The position numbers were made by a program, and so were the translations under genes. Below are positions 35,091-46,973 of a stretch of DNA of 64,000 bases, one piece after another. The stretch's first letter is position 1. The number at the start of each line of letters is the position of its first letter. This DNA comes from Athripsodes cinereus. Lineage: Eukaryota > Arthropoda > Insecta > Trichoptera > Leptoceridae. Location of the stretch: the NCBI GenBank assembly GCA_947579605.1, contig OX388320.1:1488001-1552000 (forward strand), given 5' to 3'. The notes beneath the pieces were generated by a model that searched no databases, was not told where the DNA came from, and saw nothing but the letters and a program-made list of their open reading frames with translations.

Positions 35091-36180
35091 GGGTTCTCTT
35101 CGTGGTATCATAATTACCTCATAAGTGAAAAAAACGTCTCTTTCGCATTGTTTAAAACTATAACAGAATGAAACGCTTGTTTCAATTTATCCAATCTTCA
35201 GGGGCCTTTAGATTCTAGGCCTTCTATGGATACTCAGGGATGTCAGGGCGGGTGAGAGCCTTTGAAGGAGATGGTGAGCTTGATTCGTACACAATATTTG
35301 CTTATAATGAGTTGCAGCATTTTCTCTTTTGCTATTTATTTGGTAACTTCCTATACATGAATATGTTGTAGGTGCCTGTTAGTAGGTGTATTTATGCAAC
35401 AAATCATACATCGGCATTGACACGACACGGTATAAAGTTAACTTATTTTTACAAGCCTTACTATTTACAATTCAGATAGGACAATACATAATATATTATG
35501 TTCATTATATTTAGTTTTTTCGCTAGCTACTGTACTCGTAGAAAGGTATACATGCAATGATAAAGAGATACATGTGATTTATTTACTGTGTCGGTGTATA
35601 GGTTGTACATAGAATTCCATATTGAAATTGTAAAAATTATTTTTCTTTAAAAATATTTCTTTGTTTCAATTATGATTTAGGTTAGATGTTCATACTAATT
35701 ACAAATAATCAATTTATTAATGTAATAAATATTGACAATAACAAAAAAAAATGTATAGTCAGTTTCGATATTAAGTTACCTTAAAATGAAAATATAATAA
35801 AAAATGAACTAAATAGTAGGTAAAGAGGAAATTATAATTATATTATGTATCTAGAGTCTTAGTATAGTTATGTGACAATTTGTATAGATTTATTAATTAA
35901 TTTCTAAGAAATATGTATGTTTGAAAAATTAAATGCGAAATATAGCTAAGCGTTGTCAGCTAGGTACTACCACAATATAATAAATTAAAATACAACAATG
36001 AAGAAATGAGTAGACACCTTAAACAGGAACCTGTATTGATTTGTATCTATCATGGTTTTAAAATTTTAAATAACTAGAATGTTTTTATTGAAAATGTAAA
36101 CATTGAAATATGTAAACATTGTTGCACGTATTTACATTATACTGTATGGTTATTCATGAAAAAGTGAATTTTTGTTAAAT

Positions 36181-39100
36181 ATGGACAAAAAAGACACCGG
36201 TTGCGTACCTGGTGGTTGTAAAGGCAAGAAAGCATGGATTTTCGCAAACGAAAGTGGAAACAAAAAACGTAGAAGATCATCCCGTCTAGGTCAAGTATCT
36301 GATGATGATTTAGACAGCAAAAAGAAAATCGAAACTAACATCAAAGCTCATATGTGGAGTGCAGAGAAAATAGAAAAAAAGTTTAATACCAACTTGACTA
36401 CTGGTTTGACGGAAGAAGAAGCCGTTCAAAGATGGAAGACTAATGGTCGTAATGCATTGACAAGGCATCCTGACAGGTCGCTCTTTTCCATTTTCTTTTT
36501 TAACTTCCTTGGATGGTTTCCGTTGATGCTGTGGATTGCAGGTCTGGGCGCTTGTGGTATTTGGGTAGCTCAATTATACCGTGAAGAAGAGTTTCGAACA
36601 TTCGATCATCTCGCTCTTGGTGCTTCTATAGTTGGAACAGTAGTTTTAACTAGCTTATATGGATTTTATCAAGACATAAAAAATTATGTGGCGTTAAAAG
36701 GTTTTGAAAAGCTGGTACCAGTCGATGCAAAAGTTTTAAGAGATGGAACATTCAAATTTGTTCCCGTAGAATCATTAGTGATTGGGGATGTTGTTGAAAT
36801 GACAGCTGGTGAAATAGTACCGGCTGATATTGTTATACTGCGCAGCAATCAAATGAGAATAGATATGTCATCAATAACAGGAGAGTCGGTCCCACAAAGT
36901 CGTGACATTGAATGCACTAGTAAAGATCCTCTACAAACAAAGAATTTGGTTTTCTTCACATGTTATATACCAGAAGGGAACGCAAGAGGAGTTGTGGTAG
37001 CTACTGGTCGAGATACCGTAATAGGAAGAATTTCAGATTTAACACATCAGATCAAAAAAGAAGTTACTCCATTAACTGTTGAAATCAAAAGGCTTGTATA
37101 TTTAGTCACAATATTAGGTTTAGGTTGTGCTGGTGGATTTTATTTTCTTTCAATGATTATTGATACTGATTGGACGAAAGGATTCTACTACTTTATAGCA
37201 ATTTTGATTGCCAATGTTCCAGAAGGCTTATTTCCGGCCCTAACTGTTTGTTTGTCATTAACGGCTAAAAAGTTGTACAGAAAAAATTGCCTCATAAAGA
37301 AATTACAAACAGTGGAAACATTAGGGGCTATTTCTTGTATTTGTATGGACAAAACTGGTACTCTTACAGAGAATAAAATGAAAGTTGTTCATTTGGCATA
37401 TGATTTAAAAATCCACGAAACCGTTAACCCGTTCGAAGAAAGTGAAGATGATTTTAATCCATTGATAAGAGCTGCTTGTTTGAATCTCAGAGCACATTTT
37501 GTTGAAACAGTGGGAACACCTTTAGCGGCAAGGGAAATAGTCGGCGATGCAACTGAAAAGGCAATTTTAAGATACATGGAAAAAAAACACAAAGCATCAG
37601 AACTCCGAGATTTACATCGCAAGGTTTGTGAAATACCATTCACATCTCGATCAAAATTCCAGCTGTCAATTCATTACATACCAGGCCTTAATATGAATTT
37701 GATTATTATGAAAGGAGCTCCCGAATATATAATTTCACATTGTGACACTATCAGATTGAAAGGAAAAAATGAAAAAATCACACCAGAAATAAATGCGATT
37801 CTTAAAGAACAGTGTACTACTCTCGCAAGCAAGGGCGAAAGAGTATTGGGATATTGTGACTGGTACCTGCCTAAGGGCAACTATCCAGTTGGTTTTGTGT
37901 TTAATGCAAATAATCCTAATTTTCCTCTTAATAATTATAGATTTTTAGGATTCATTTCATTACTGGATCCACCTCGCAAATTTATTGATAAAGCCATAAA
38001 AAAATGTAGAGAAGCTAAAATAAAAATGATAATGGTGTCTGGTGATCATCCAATTACAACATTGGCAATATCTAGGAAAGTTGGAATAATATCGAAGAGG
38101 ACCAGAACACCCTATGATGATGCTTTCGTGGCTAAAGTGGATCCTAAAGTATTTATGAAAACTGTAGACGTAACTCAGTACAAAGCTCTTGTTGTTACTG
38201 GTGATGAATTAAGAGAACTATCAAAACGTCAATTGGATGATTTGATTCAAAATGTGGATGAGTTAGCTTTTGCCAGAATAACTCCTCAACAAAAAGTCAG
38301 AGTTGTAGAGTCTTGTCAAAGATTAGGTCATGTGGTTGCAGTGACTGGAGATGGTGTAAATGATTCACCTGCTTTAAAGAAAGCAGATGTTGGTATTGCG
38401 ATGGGAATCAGTGGATCAGATGTGTCAAAGCAGGCGTCAGATATGGTTTTATTAGATGACCAATTTAATTCTGTCGTTTTAGGGATCGAAGAGGGAAGAT
38501 TGATTTTTGATAATTTAAAGAAGTGCATTGCGTTTACATTCACTTCTAATGTACCAGAAATGATGCCATTTATTTTGTATGCTACTATTGGCATACCACT
38601 TCCTATGCATGCTCTTTCCATTGCATGCATAAACGTTTTAACAGATCTTTGGCCCGCTATAGCTTTGGCATATGAGAGACCAGAATCAGACCTAATGAAA
38701 AGACCTCCTAGAGATTTAGAACGTGATTACTTGGTATCGTTTAACTTGTTATTCATGACGTATTTACAGATCAGTCTTATACAAGTAGTAGCCGCAATGA
38801 CTGGATATTTCATTTGTTTTGCTCTACACGGATTTTTGCCCCTTTCATTGCTTTTTACCAGAACTCTATGGAACAGAAGAGTGCAGACAGATCTAGAAGA
38901 TTCTTTTGGTCAAGAGTGGAATTATGAAGAAAGAAAATATGTGGAAAATATAGCCCAAACGACTTATTATGCTAATTTGATTGTTGTTCAAGTGGCTGAT
39001 ATGTTGATCTGTAAGACAAGAAGGTTGTCTCTTCTGCAACAGGGAATGATGAATATATGGTTGAATTTTGCTATCGCCTTTGCAATTGGAATGGGAATCG

Positions 39101-39273
39101 CTACCGTTTATGTGCCATTCTTCAACTATTATTTGAAAACATATCCGATACCGATAATGTACTGGTTGCCAGGTGTCCCATTTGCTGGTTTGATTATAAT
39201 TTTAGATGAATTCAGAAGGCTTATTATTAGAAAATGTCCTGGAGGATGGTTTGAACGAGACCTATATTGGTAG
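36181..39273 (+). CDS. Na+/K+-ATPase alpha-subunit paralogue, intronless (putative retrogene)
   Basis: A P-type ATPase of 1030 residues in one uninterrupted frame. I start at the ATG at 36181 (A at -3); an in-frame TTG nine bases earlier is not needed. The length equals family alpha subunits plus a basic N-terminal extension (KKRRRSSR at 28-35, a possible kinase site). Motifs present: TGES 233-236, PEGL 347-350 in M4, phosphorylated Asp390 in DKTGTLT, KGAPE 511-515, SGDHP 620-624 (TGDHP in the family), GDGVND 723-728. SFGQ at 908-911 replaces the beta-binding SYGQ, and the end is ERDLYW where the family has KETYY. In animal enzymes the pump exports Na+ and imports K+ with a beta partner at the plasma membrane. 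Catalysis looks intact, but ion-site and cardiac-glycoside-site residues are altered. The family gene normally has many introns; none here suggests an old retrocopy. No poly-A tract or target duplication remains. Confidence 0.93.
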   Translation: MDKKDTGCVPGGCKGKKAWIFANESGNKKRRRSSRLGQVSDDDLDSKKKIETNIKAHMWSAEKIEKKFNTNLTTGLTEEEAVQRWKTNGRNALTRHPDRSLFSIFFFNFLGWFPLMLWIAGLGACGIWVAQLYREEEFRTFDHLALGASIVGTVVLTSLYGFYQDIKNYVALKGFEKLVPVDAKVLRDGTFKFVPVESLVIGDVVEMTAGEIVPADIVILRSNQMRIDMSSITGESVPQSRDIECTSKDPLQTKNLVFFTCYIPEGNARGVVVATGRDTVIGRISDLTHQIKKEVTPLTVEIKRLVYLVTILGLGCAGGFYFLSMIIDTDWTKGFYYFIAILIANVPEGLFPALTVCLSLTAKKLYRKNCLIKKLQTVETLGAISCICMDKTGTLTENKMKVVHLAYDLKIHETVNPFEESEDDFNPLIRAACLNLRAHFVETVGTPLAAREIVGDATEKAILRYMEKKHKASELRDLHRKVCEIPFTSRSKFQLSIHYIPGLNMNLIIMKGAPEYIISHCDTIRLKGKNEKITPEINAILKEQCTTLASKGERVLGYCDWYLPKGNYPVGFVFNANNPNFPLNNYRFLGFISLLDPPRKFIDKAIKKCREAKIKMIMVSGDHPITTLAISRKVGIISKRTRTPYDDAFVAKVDPKVFMKTVDVTQYKALVVTGDELRELSKRQLDDLIQNVDELAFARITPQQKVRVVESCQRLGHVVAVTGDGVNDSPALKKADVGIAMGISGSDVSKQASDMVLLDDQFNSVVLGIEEGRLIFDNLKKCIAFTFTSNVPEMMPFILYATIGIPLPMHALSIACINVLTDLWPAIALAYERPESDLMKRPPRDLERDYLVSFNLLFMTYLQISLIQVVAAMTGYFICFALHGFLPLSLLFTRTLWNRRVQTDLEDSFGQEWNYEERKYVENIAQTTYYANLIVVQVADMLICKTRRLSLLQQGMMNIWLNFAIAFAIGMGIATVYVPFFNYYLKTYPIPIMYWLPGVPFAGLIIILDEFRRLIIRKCPGGWFERDLYW

Positions 39274-39337
39274 TCGTAGATTTATTGACTAATTATATAT
39301 TAAATACTTCAATATGTATTAAATGTCAATCTTACAT

Positions 39338-39343
39338 AATAAA
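39338..39343 (+). promoter_or_regulatory. Polyadenylation signal of the ATPase paralogue
   Basis: AATAAA 65 bp after the stop codon, the first one downstream. The position suits a short 3' UTR, but it could also be chance in such AT-rich DNA. Confidence 0.5.
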
Positions 39344-39805
39344 GCCCATAATATATATAAATGGCTGATAATTTCATTTGTTATATATATTTCCATTGAT
39401 ATTTATATGCTTAAAAAAATTGTTTACTATCAAATACTAAAATATATATTAAAAATTATATTTTATTTATTTAAAATATCTTTTGTATTATTATGTATTT
39501 AATTTCGCAAAAGTAATTTACCGTTGCGTTAATTTAATTTATTTTTTCATGCATATTATATATTTTATTTGAGACTTGTTATGATGTATTTTATTCACAT
39601 TTATTTTTTCTTTAATTGATTAAACACACCTCGCAGGTGTGCGGTGATTATTTCAATCCAAAACCATTTGAGAAAAAAACTTATTATATTCAAGGTAGAA
39701 TTATATTGTTTCTCTTATGTTATTTAATAACTCGTACCTACTTTATTTAATAAAAAAATTATAACATATATTCAAACTTCTTTTATTTTATTATTTAAAA
39801 GATAT

Positions 39806-39850
39806 ATCTGGGTTTTGTTATAAACCCAAATACAACCTTATACACCTTTC
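39806..39850 (+). repeat. Family C repeat, short copy
   Basis: 'tatctgggttttgttataaa' then 'cccaaatacaaccttataca', as at 3285-3330. Confidence 0.6.
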
Positions 39851-40209
39851 ACATTTGTATCATGTATTTTGATTTTCATTGTATTAAATGGCAGATGACT
39901 TTCGAAACTAGACCATCTTCAGTGTCAAGTTCTGGATTAAAGAAACTAAACACTTACGAAACTTAAAACATAAGAAAATAGATTTCAACCTGACACTTAT
40001 TAGTAAGATTGGAAGATGCACTTGTTCTGAAAAACCTCTGCCATTTCATAAAATTATTATTATTGAAAGTAACAAGTGTTTATTTTTTTACTCGTTTTCT
40101 TTTGCTAAGTGTTTTATTTTCTTTAATTTAAATTTAAATTACAGAATTCCATACAAAACCTAAAACCCTGACTCGTTTACAAAAGCGAGGCAAAAAATCT
40201 ATGAATTTA

Positions 40210-40382
40210 TGACAGAACGGTTGGCGAAAGCGTGTGGTGTTTCCTACATTTTGGACTATTTCTCGCATTTGTATAAAAATATATCATTTTTACATTTATA
40301 TAAACGTAATTGGACATTATTTGAAGTTCTTGTCGACGTCTTTAGCGATTTACCATACTTCTTTTCGCCAACCGTTCTGTCA
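40210..40382. mobile_element. 173-bp element with perfect 20-bp terminal inverted repeats
   Basis: The left end 'tgacagaacggttggcgaaa' (40210-40229) is the exact reverse complement of 40363-40382. The interior is AT-rich and non-coding. Size and structure suit a MITE (non-autonomous DNA transposon). No obvious target duplication; no second copy seen here. Confidence 0.7.
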
Positions 40383-41279
40383 AAAGTGCCGAAAAATGGT
40401 GCTTCACTTTATTACAATGAAAATACATACGAGTGCTCCATCTAGGTATTATAAATAAAAGTCTATGACTTAAACAGTGTTTTACGTTCTACTTTGTTTT
40501 CTTCAATTGAATTCAACACATTCACAATTTCATATTCACATATTTTTTTATCACATATATCGTGTTGTGTAGTACACTGTTCCTATGATACTGCATCAAA
40601 CTAAAAAGAATGATTAAACTTACCCCTAATGATCTTACACAAACCAATATTAACTTGTGTTGTGGATGTGTATTAGGATCTAAAAATTGAACAGTTGGAT
40701 GTCTAAGACTGAGATTATAATTTATCATCAGATATCAGCTGTTTTCCTTGCAAATAAGTACCTGGTTAGCTAGGAGATTTTACAGCCTGTGGAGAAGTAT
40801 TGTTACAAAAAAATGAGAATATGAAAGTACCTATAATAAAAAAATAATTTCTGTTATATTTTGGATTGAAGCACAAGAAGATTATTTACATTTTTTTTTT
40901 CTACACAAATCAAGGGGCAGTGAGATATTAGATTATGATTTATTATCCACTAGTTTTTGAACCGACAGGTTTAAATATTATAGTTAATTTTTTTTGAATT
41001 GATCAGAAAAAATAAACAAAAATGCATTAAATAAAAACATTTAATTTTGTCTTAAACTTTACTATACTACACTCCACGCCACACGCCTTATAGCAAGAAC
41101 GTAGCTGATATTCTAAGTATATTATGAGAATTTTATAGAAGAGTAAATTTCAAATTGTTGAATGGCAATTAAATACCTACTGCAAATTAATACAAAGCAA
41201 CAATAATGAAAAAATCAACTTCTATAATATGAACTCACACTCCAGCTTGTAACACTTGGGATACCAAGAGGAACTGGAG

Positions 41280-41600
41280 AGAACGGAACGTCATCTAGAT
41301 CTATCCTTCCATACTTCTTTCGCTTCTTCTACGTTCAAAAAATTACACAAACACGCATTCCCCTTCCATTCGTTCCACATGTCCGAACCATCGTAATTCA
41401 TTATATCCACAACACTCCTCTTGCATCCGCTCATTCTTTTAATACTCTAATTCCTCACTCTATCACGCAACTTTTTAGTAAACATTTTTCTCAGCGATCG
41501 CATTTCAATTGCATTCATTTTACTTTCGTCTTTCCTCAACTATGTTGGTCCATGTTTTGGTTGCATAGATAAGTGACAATACCAAAATGATGAATGCACT
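41280..41600 (-). pseudogene. LINE ORF2 C-terminal relic
   Basis: Broken minus-strand frames read LIYATKTWTN, EMRSLRKMFTKKLRDRVRN and LRWFGHVERMEGECV, the familiar order 'LLYG.E.W', 'E.R.LR...G...DR.RN', 'RWFGHV.RM' of insect LINE ORF2 ends. Stops and frameshifts throughout. Confidence 0.65.
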
Positions 41601-43236
41601 ATACCTATACCATTTTCGCCATATTCGATACATTGCCTTTGCCAATTAATTAATTAATTATGTAGTGAATGACCTACATAATAAGTCGAAAGACGTCTCT
41701 CTGCGAATTAACAAACAATAGTAGAAAGGAACACTTGTTTCAAATTGCATCATTGCCATTGCCAATGTTAGACAACTTTTTTCTTTTTGTCTGTATATGC
41801 TTTTAATTCGGTATGTCCATAGCGGATATACAAACAAACTTGCATGTATTATTTACGATAGGATTTTTGTTATTAAATTTGTACCAATACCTATAGGTAT
41901 TATATATTGCTACATTGACGTACATTGTATTTTACCAATATGGACTTTGAAGGGTAGGTAAAGAGACCCAGAAAACAATTTGTTTACGGTAGAAGATGAT
42001 CTGTAGATTTTACGAGTGATTAGTTAGAAGAAGAAGTTAGAATAACAAAATACAATAAGCATTTTTATTTTTGTGACGTAGCTTCCAGTGGTGCATCAGG
42101 TTTGTTTTATCAAAAAGGCAAATGAAAATGGAAAATTATTAAGTAAAATAATTATATACTTTATAATAGATATAAAGTTTAAAAATGTTCTGTGAAAGAT
42201 AAGCGAATATATGAGCTTGTCCGTAATTCAAGTACAATATTGTGTGTAATGTTTCAATCCTTTTGCAGAGACTTTGAATTTAAATACAATAATAAGAGAA
42301 AATTTGGATAATAGATAAATTTCATAAGTTCTTTCTCCTCTTAATTCCAATAATTTACCTTAAAATATAGATACAAAAAGAATCTACACGCTTTTGTCGT
42401 TAAAAATTTGTAAAATTTCGTGGAAATAATACAGAGGGAAGAGAAGACAATTTGCATACAGAAATAACCGTTCAAATAATCGTTCACTCATTCATACCAT
42501 CACGACATTTCACACTAGTGAATTAAATAACTTATAAGCACGCAAATCAAAACGATACAAGCATGCAAATCATTCTCTCCATAGCAATGAAGATTGAGAT
42601 TTTTTGCACGGGTGGCAAACCCCATCACTTACTTGAAAATGTCGAATATCTTATAGGCTCATCTATCACATTTTTGATTCGCATTAAAAAAATAGGAGCA
42701 CATTTATTTTTCGTTACGCCCCTATGTTAAACATGACATCTCTATACATAACAAAGGTCATCCAAGCCATCTCTCAGTCCACTGTCGTAACAACATGGTT
42801 AACAAGTATACTAACGAGAAAAAAAGTGTATTTTTTATACACTCCATCCCCGAGCAGCGTTCCAAAGTAAATATCGTAATAATACATTGAGCTTTTTGTG
42901 TGTTTAATTTATTTTTAAAAATAACTTCATTTTAATGATTCTCTCTTTAAATAAACATAAAGTTACATGGGGAGCTTTTATTTTGCTATTTTTTAAGTCA
43001 TTTTTGTTATTCTAGTGAAGACTAATGACAAACTTATTTTTGCCTTTTATCAAAGCCAAACCATTTGCTTATTTATTTTCCAAGAATATCAAAACATAAC
43101 TAGATAACTGCTACAAACATAACTACTTCTACATGCAGTAATGCCGCTGTCTACCCCATTTGCGGGAAATGTCGTAATGGAAGGTATATTTGTCTATATA
43201 CCATTGTTATTTTGCAAGCACATAATTTTTTTAAAA

Positions 43237-43480
43237 GTAGGGGAGACTGGGGATGGTTGACCAATTTTCAGCTAAAACACTAACTTAATTTTTTTTATTC
43301 GCTCCTACTTTCGAATAACAAACGTAAACGATGCCATATTTCCTAGAAATTAGGAAATATGGCATCGTTTAGCAAAGGTTTTTAGTATATATTTGGATTA
43401 CGCAATACCTTCGAGTAGCTCGAGTTTTTGACACTTAAGACAACCTACCCCTATAGTTAACTATCCCCGGTCTGCCCTAC
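43237..43480. mobile_element. 244-bp MITE with 25-bp inverted ends and internal hairpin
   Basis: The left end 'gtaggggagactggggat' pairs with the right end (reverse complement 'gtagggcagaccggggat'), about 21 of 25 positions. Inside, 43326-43345 and 43351-43370 form a perfect 20-bp stem with a 5-base loop. Non-coding. Class inferred from structure. Confidence 0.7.
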
Positions 43481-45489
43481 ACGAACAAGGTATGTTTAGG
43501 ATAATTTATTAGATACCAATACTTTTCATTTGAAATTCAAATAAATTCTTAGTCAAAACTGTGATCATCGTGCTATTACAAATTATTTATGCTCTTTTAG
43601 ACCAAGCTCTATAACAATAGATGTGTTTAAATAGATAAACATATTACAAAACATATTCATTTACAAAATTCAATCACGTGTATTCAAAATCAAATTTAAC
43701 CACAAGCTACCCAAATACTTTGAAACTCTCAATCACACACACATCAGGGACAGTTGAAGTTTGAAATTTCTATTGTCTTATTGTATTTTATATCGCCTTG
43801 GGGACTTTGATAGTATTAAGTACCTACATTATGGTAAATTAGTTGGACAGATTTAATATCTAAAGATATTATTTCGAATTCAATAAACTATTGTATTGTC
43901 AGAAATAGAGCTTGCGTTAGATAATAATTACTAATGTCTATTCTAGGTTGATAATTATGACTAAGTATAATATATTTATTTAAAGACGTCTCTAACAAGC
44001 TATTTATATTTTGTATATTTTAACGTATGAGATATAATAATAATAGTTTATTAAACACAAATATCATTTACAATAATCAAAAATAAAATAATACATTTTT
44101 TTTCCTAATACAATTACTCCCCCTTACTCCTCCTCTTACTTACTTCTTACTACTCCTAATACAATATATTCGTATTATTTATATTCGATTTAGCAATATT
44201 TATTGTATAGAGAGGATAATCTACATGTTTGAGACATATTGCGATCTCAGTTCAAGGCACTTTTATATATTTTTTGCCGACGACATGAGAAAGTAATTAG
44301 GTAGGTTTAATATTCAACGTCAAACCTATGTGTTCATGGTGATTTTTAATGTCAATTCAATGATCATTTATGTTACATGTTCTGAATGTCTTTTTTATTA
44401 CACATAGAGGACAATGAGTCTGTTCATTAATTACAAGCAGGTGATAAACTAGAAAATCTTCTATATCGAAAATATTATTTTTTACCTCTCCATCCCTCCT
44501 CCTTTGCAACTAGGTCTAGGTGGAATGAGTTGTATTTTATTATATTTGATTAATGATTTTGTACAAGGATAGTGTTGTTAATTTTTTTTTGATTTTTTTT
44601 ATCTATCTATCAACTCTATTGTGTCATATAAGTGTGCCATTAAAGGAAATTTAATTGATTATATTTGCGTTTGTCTGCTATTTTTTTATATGTAGGTATA
44701 TATTGTGGTAGGTAACGTTTTTTTTTTTATTTTCTCGGTGTGTACCATATGATGTAGATTTCTTTCTCTATAATTTGATAAAAATATACATATATCTACT
44801 TAAGTAAAATATTCTTCTTTGTCCATGATATTATCTTTAAAAAAATATGCATAGTATATAGGTAACATACCAATGTTACCTATATATTATGCATATTGCA
44901 TATTACGAGTATTATGAACTTATGTTGTACTTATGCAGAAACACATGTTTTCGCCATTCCCTGAGGTAATCACGATATTCTACACAGAATCCCGTAACAA
45001 TTCCTGGAACCATTTCAGTAACAGAGTGCATATCTACATACATAAGGGATTTCCTTACGTTCTGATAGTTGAGTGGTGTAACCATATTTACTCAATTTTT
45101 TCATATACATTTTTATGTATAGGTATCAGTTTTTAAAGCACAGTTTACTTACATATGAGGTGATCTTAAAGGCGCCAAATCCTGTGTCCATCATCCAAGT
45201 ACGTACCAAGTACCAAATCCAGCTATGTCGTCATTACCGACTGTTTTTATTCTAAGATTTATTTATTCTTTTATTTTATTTACATTTTTAACATTCATAT
45301 CTGGTGTCGTATGTTGTCTTTTAATATTTTTTAATATCTATAAAATAAGACATTGCATTGTGTATTCATAGTCATTGTATATGTATGTATGTGTTAAATT
45401 GGATATATGCATTGTCTGTAGTGTTCTGTTGATTGAATAAATAAATGTCACAATCTATATCACACGTGATGAAATTTTATGAACACAAT

Positions 45490-45600
45490 CTTTTTCTATC
45501 AGTGTCACATCAGGTCCCCCGATATTGGCGATCACTCTGGAGAATCCATCTCTGTCCCGCGCTGTGCAGACCAGCTCTCCCATCTTTGTTATTCCAGTCA
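45490..45600 (-). pseudogene. Short LINE C-terminal relic
   Basis: The minus strand reads GELVCTARDRDGFSRVIANI then GGPDVT, resembling the 'A.DR..W..L..NI....' end of a LINE ORF2. Too short for certainty. Confidence 0.35.
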
Positions 45601-46970
45601 ATTAACACAATAAATAATAAATCTTTTAATAATTGCTTTAAAAAAACAGGTTCAATACGCGAAATCAAGGTTTTGTAAGTAGTCATTTAAATAATGTAAT
45701 TATTAGCTATTTTGAAAATTTTCAATTGAATAATTTTCTTATCAATCATTTAAATTACTTAACATTTAATTTACTTATCATGCAAATAAAAAATATACAA
45801 AGCAAATCAATCAATTGGAATCTGATTGATTTCAAAATTAAAAATCCAGCAATGTGAGATAATTAGTGAGATAATGAGACACATAATATTTTATAGAAAT
45901 TAACATGCAATTTTTGAGTTTTACTATTGTTAGTAATAGTTAAACAGTTAGAAAATGACTTTGGAAGTCAAAACCAGGTTACTGTGTCTATTATGAAATA
46001 TACTAAAACTCAAACAGTTTTTGTTTATTTACGTAAATAAATATAGAAATTTACAAAATGCACGTCAATTTAATCAACAGATATATTATTACGTACCAAC
46101 TGATGCAAATATAATTAAGAAAGATCCTACAGAAAAGCTTTTTGTTGTTGTTCGAAAGTGAATGGGATTAAGCTGAGAAAAAATAATATTGTAATAATGA
46201 GGTTACCACCATCACTCTGTAGAGGGTTACGTTGTTTTCTTCTACAACACAACGCTAATAATAAGCAGCTTGCAGTCAGTATAGAATATTCTACGTTTTA
46301 CCTCTCACTAACTTTCAATATAAACAACAGTTATATTTGTATGAATTTGTATACAAAATTGCTACAGAATATTCTTATTACTTCACCAGTTATATTTCCA
46401 TACAAAAGAAGTCAGTGTATTATCATATTGAAAAAAAAAAAATTCAGAATAATTTATACCTAATTTTTTAACTGGATATGGGCACAATCCAACCTGCTGA
46501 TAATAATCTCAATTGGAGAACTATACTTACACAATTTTCTTCTTCTCTTTTTCTCAGCCTACTCTCGTCCGATCCTGGAAGAATGGCTCTTCCATTTTTT
46601 CCATGCCATTCAATCCTTCGCCGTCTGCATCCAGTTGATACCAGCGTGTCTAGTGATACATCCCACTTCCGCACCTCATTAGATCCAATATCAATTTTCG
46701 TTTGAGTACTGGTCTATGATTTTGCATGATTGTTATTATTATTATTGGACAAAATTAAAGTGTCGTTTACGTGCCAAAACACCTCAGAGGCACTGTACAA
46801 TTCATCAATTCTAAGACATTAAATTCACGTCATAATATAAATAAATAAATAGATTAATTGAGAATCTCGGATACATAAATGTATCCACGTTAGAAGTTAC
46901 ATATTATATTGTATTACTTTAAATACTTAGAATATAATATGTATCCACATCAAGAATGTAAAGCAGAATA

Positions 46971-46973
<3 letters not shown>

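Larger units (their letters stand above)
25587..36180. other. 10.6-kb non-coding interval, repeat relics
   Basis: Contains LINE C-terminal relics (25905-26060 minus, 28566-28747 plus), a (C)15 tract, an unknown inverted pair (29382-29669 and 29840-30100), family A copies, two (TAAA)n-tailed LINE/SINE ends and a 131-bp tandem array (34465-35090). No exon or conserved gene was recognised. Confidence 0.6.

Noticed and set aside
36310..38630. Several minus-strand frames of 68-100 codons inside the ATPase gene
   Set aside because: Antisense shadows of a conserved coding sequence, no similarity or signals of their own.
40209..40458. Two overlapping plus-strand frames of 74-78 codons
   Set aside because: They span the 173-bp inverted-repeat element; no protein similarity.
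46468..46674. Minus-strand frame with a good GTAAGTAT donor, possible exon
   Set aside because: Peptide (RKWDVSLDTLVST and on, very basic) matches nothing I know and no convincing acceptor or neighbouring exon was found. Could be a transposon relic.
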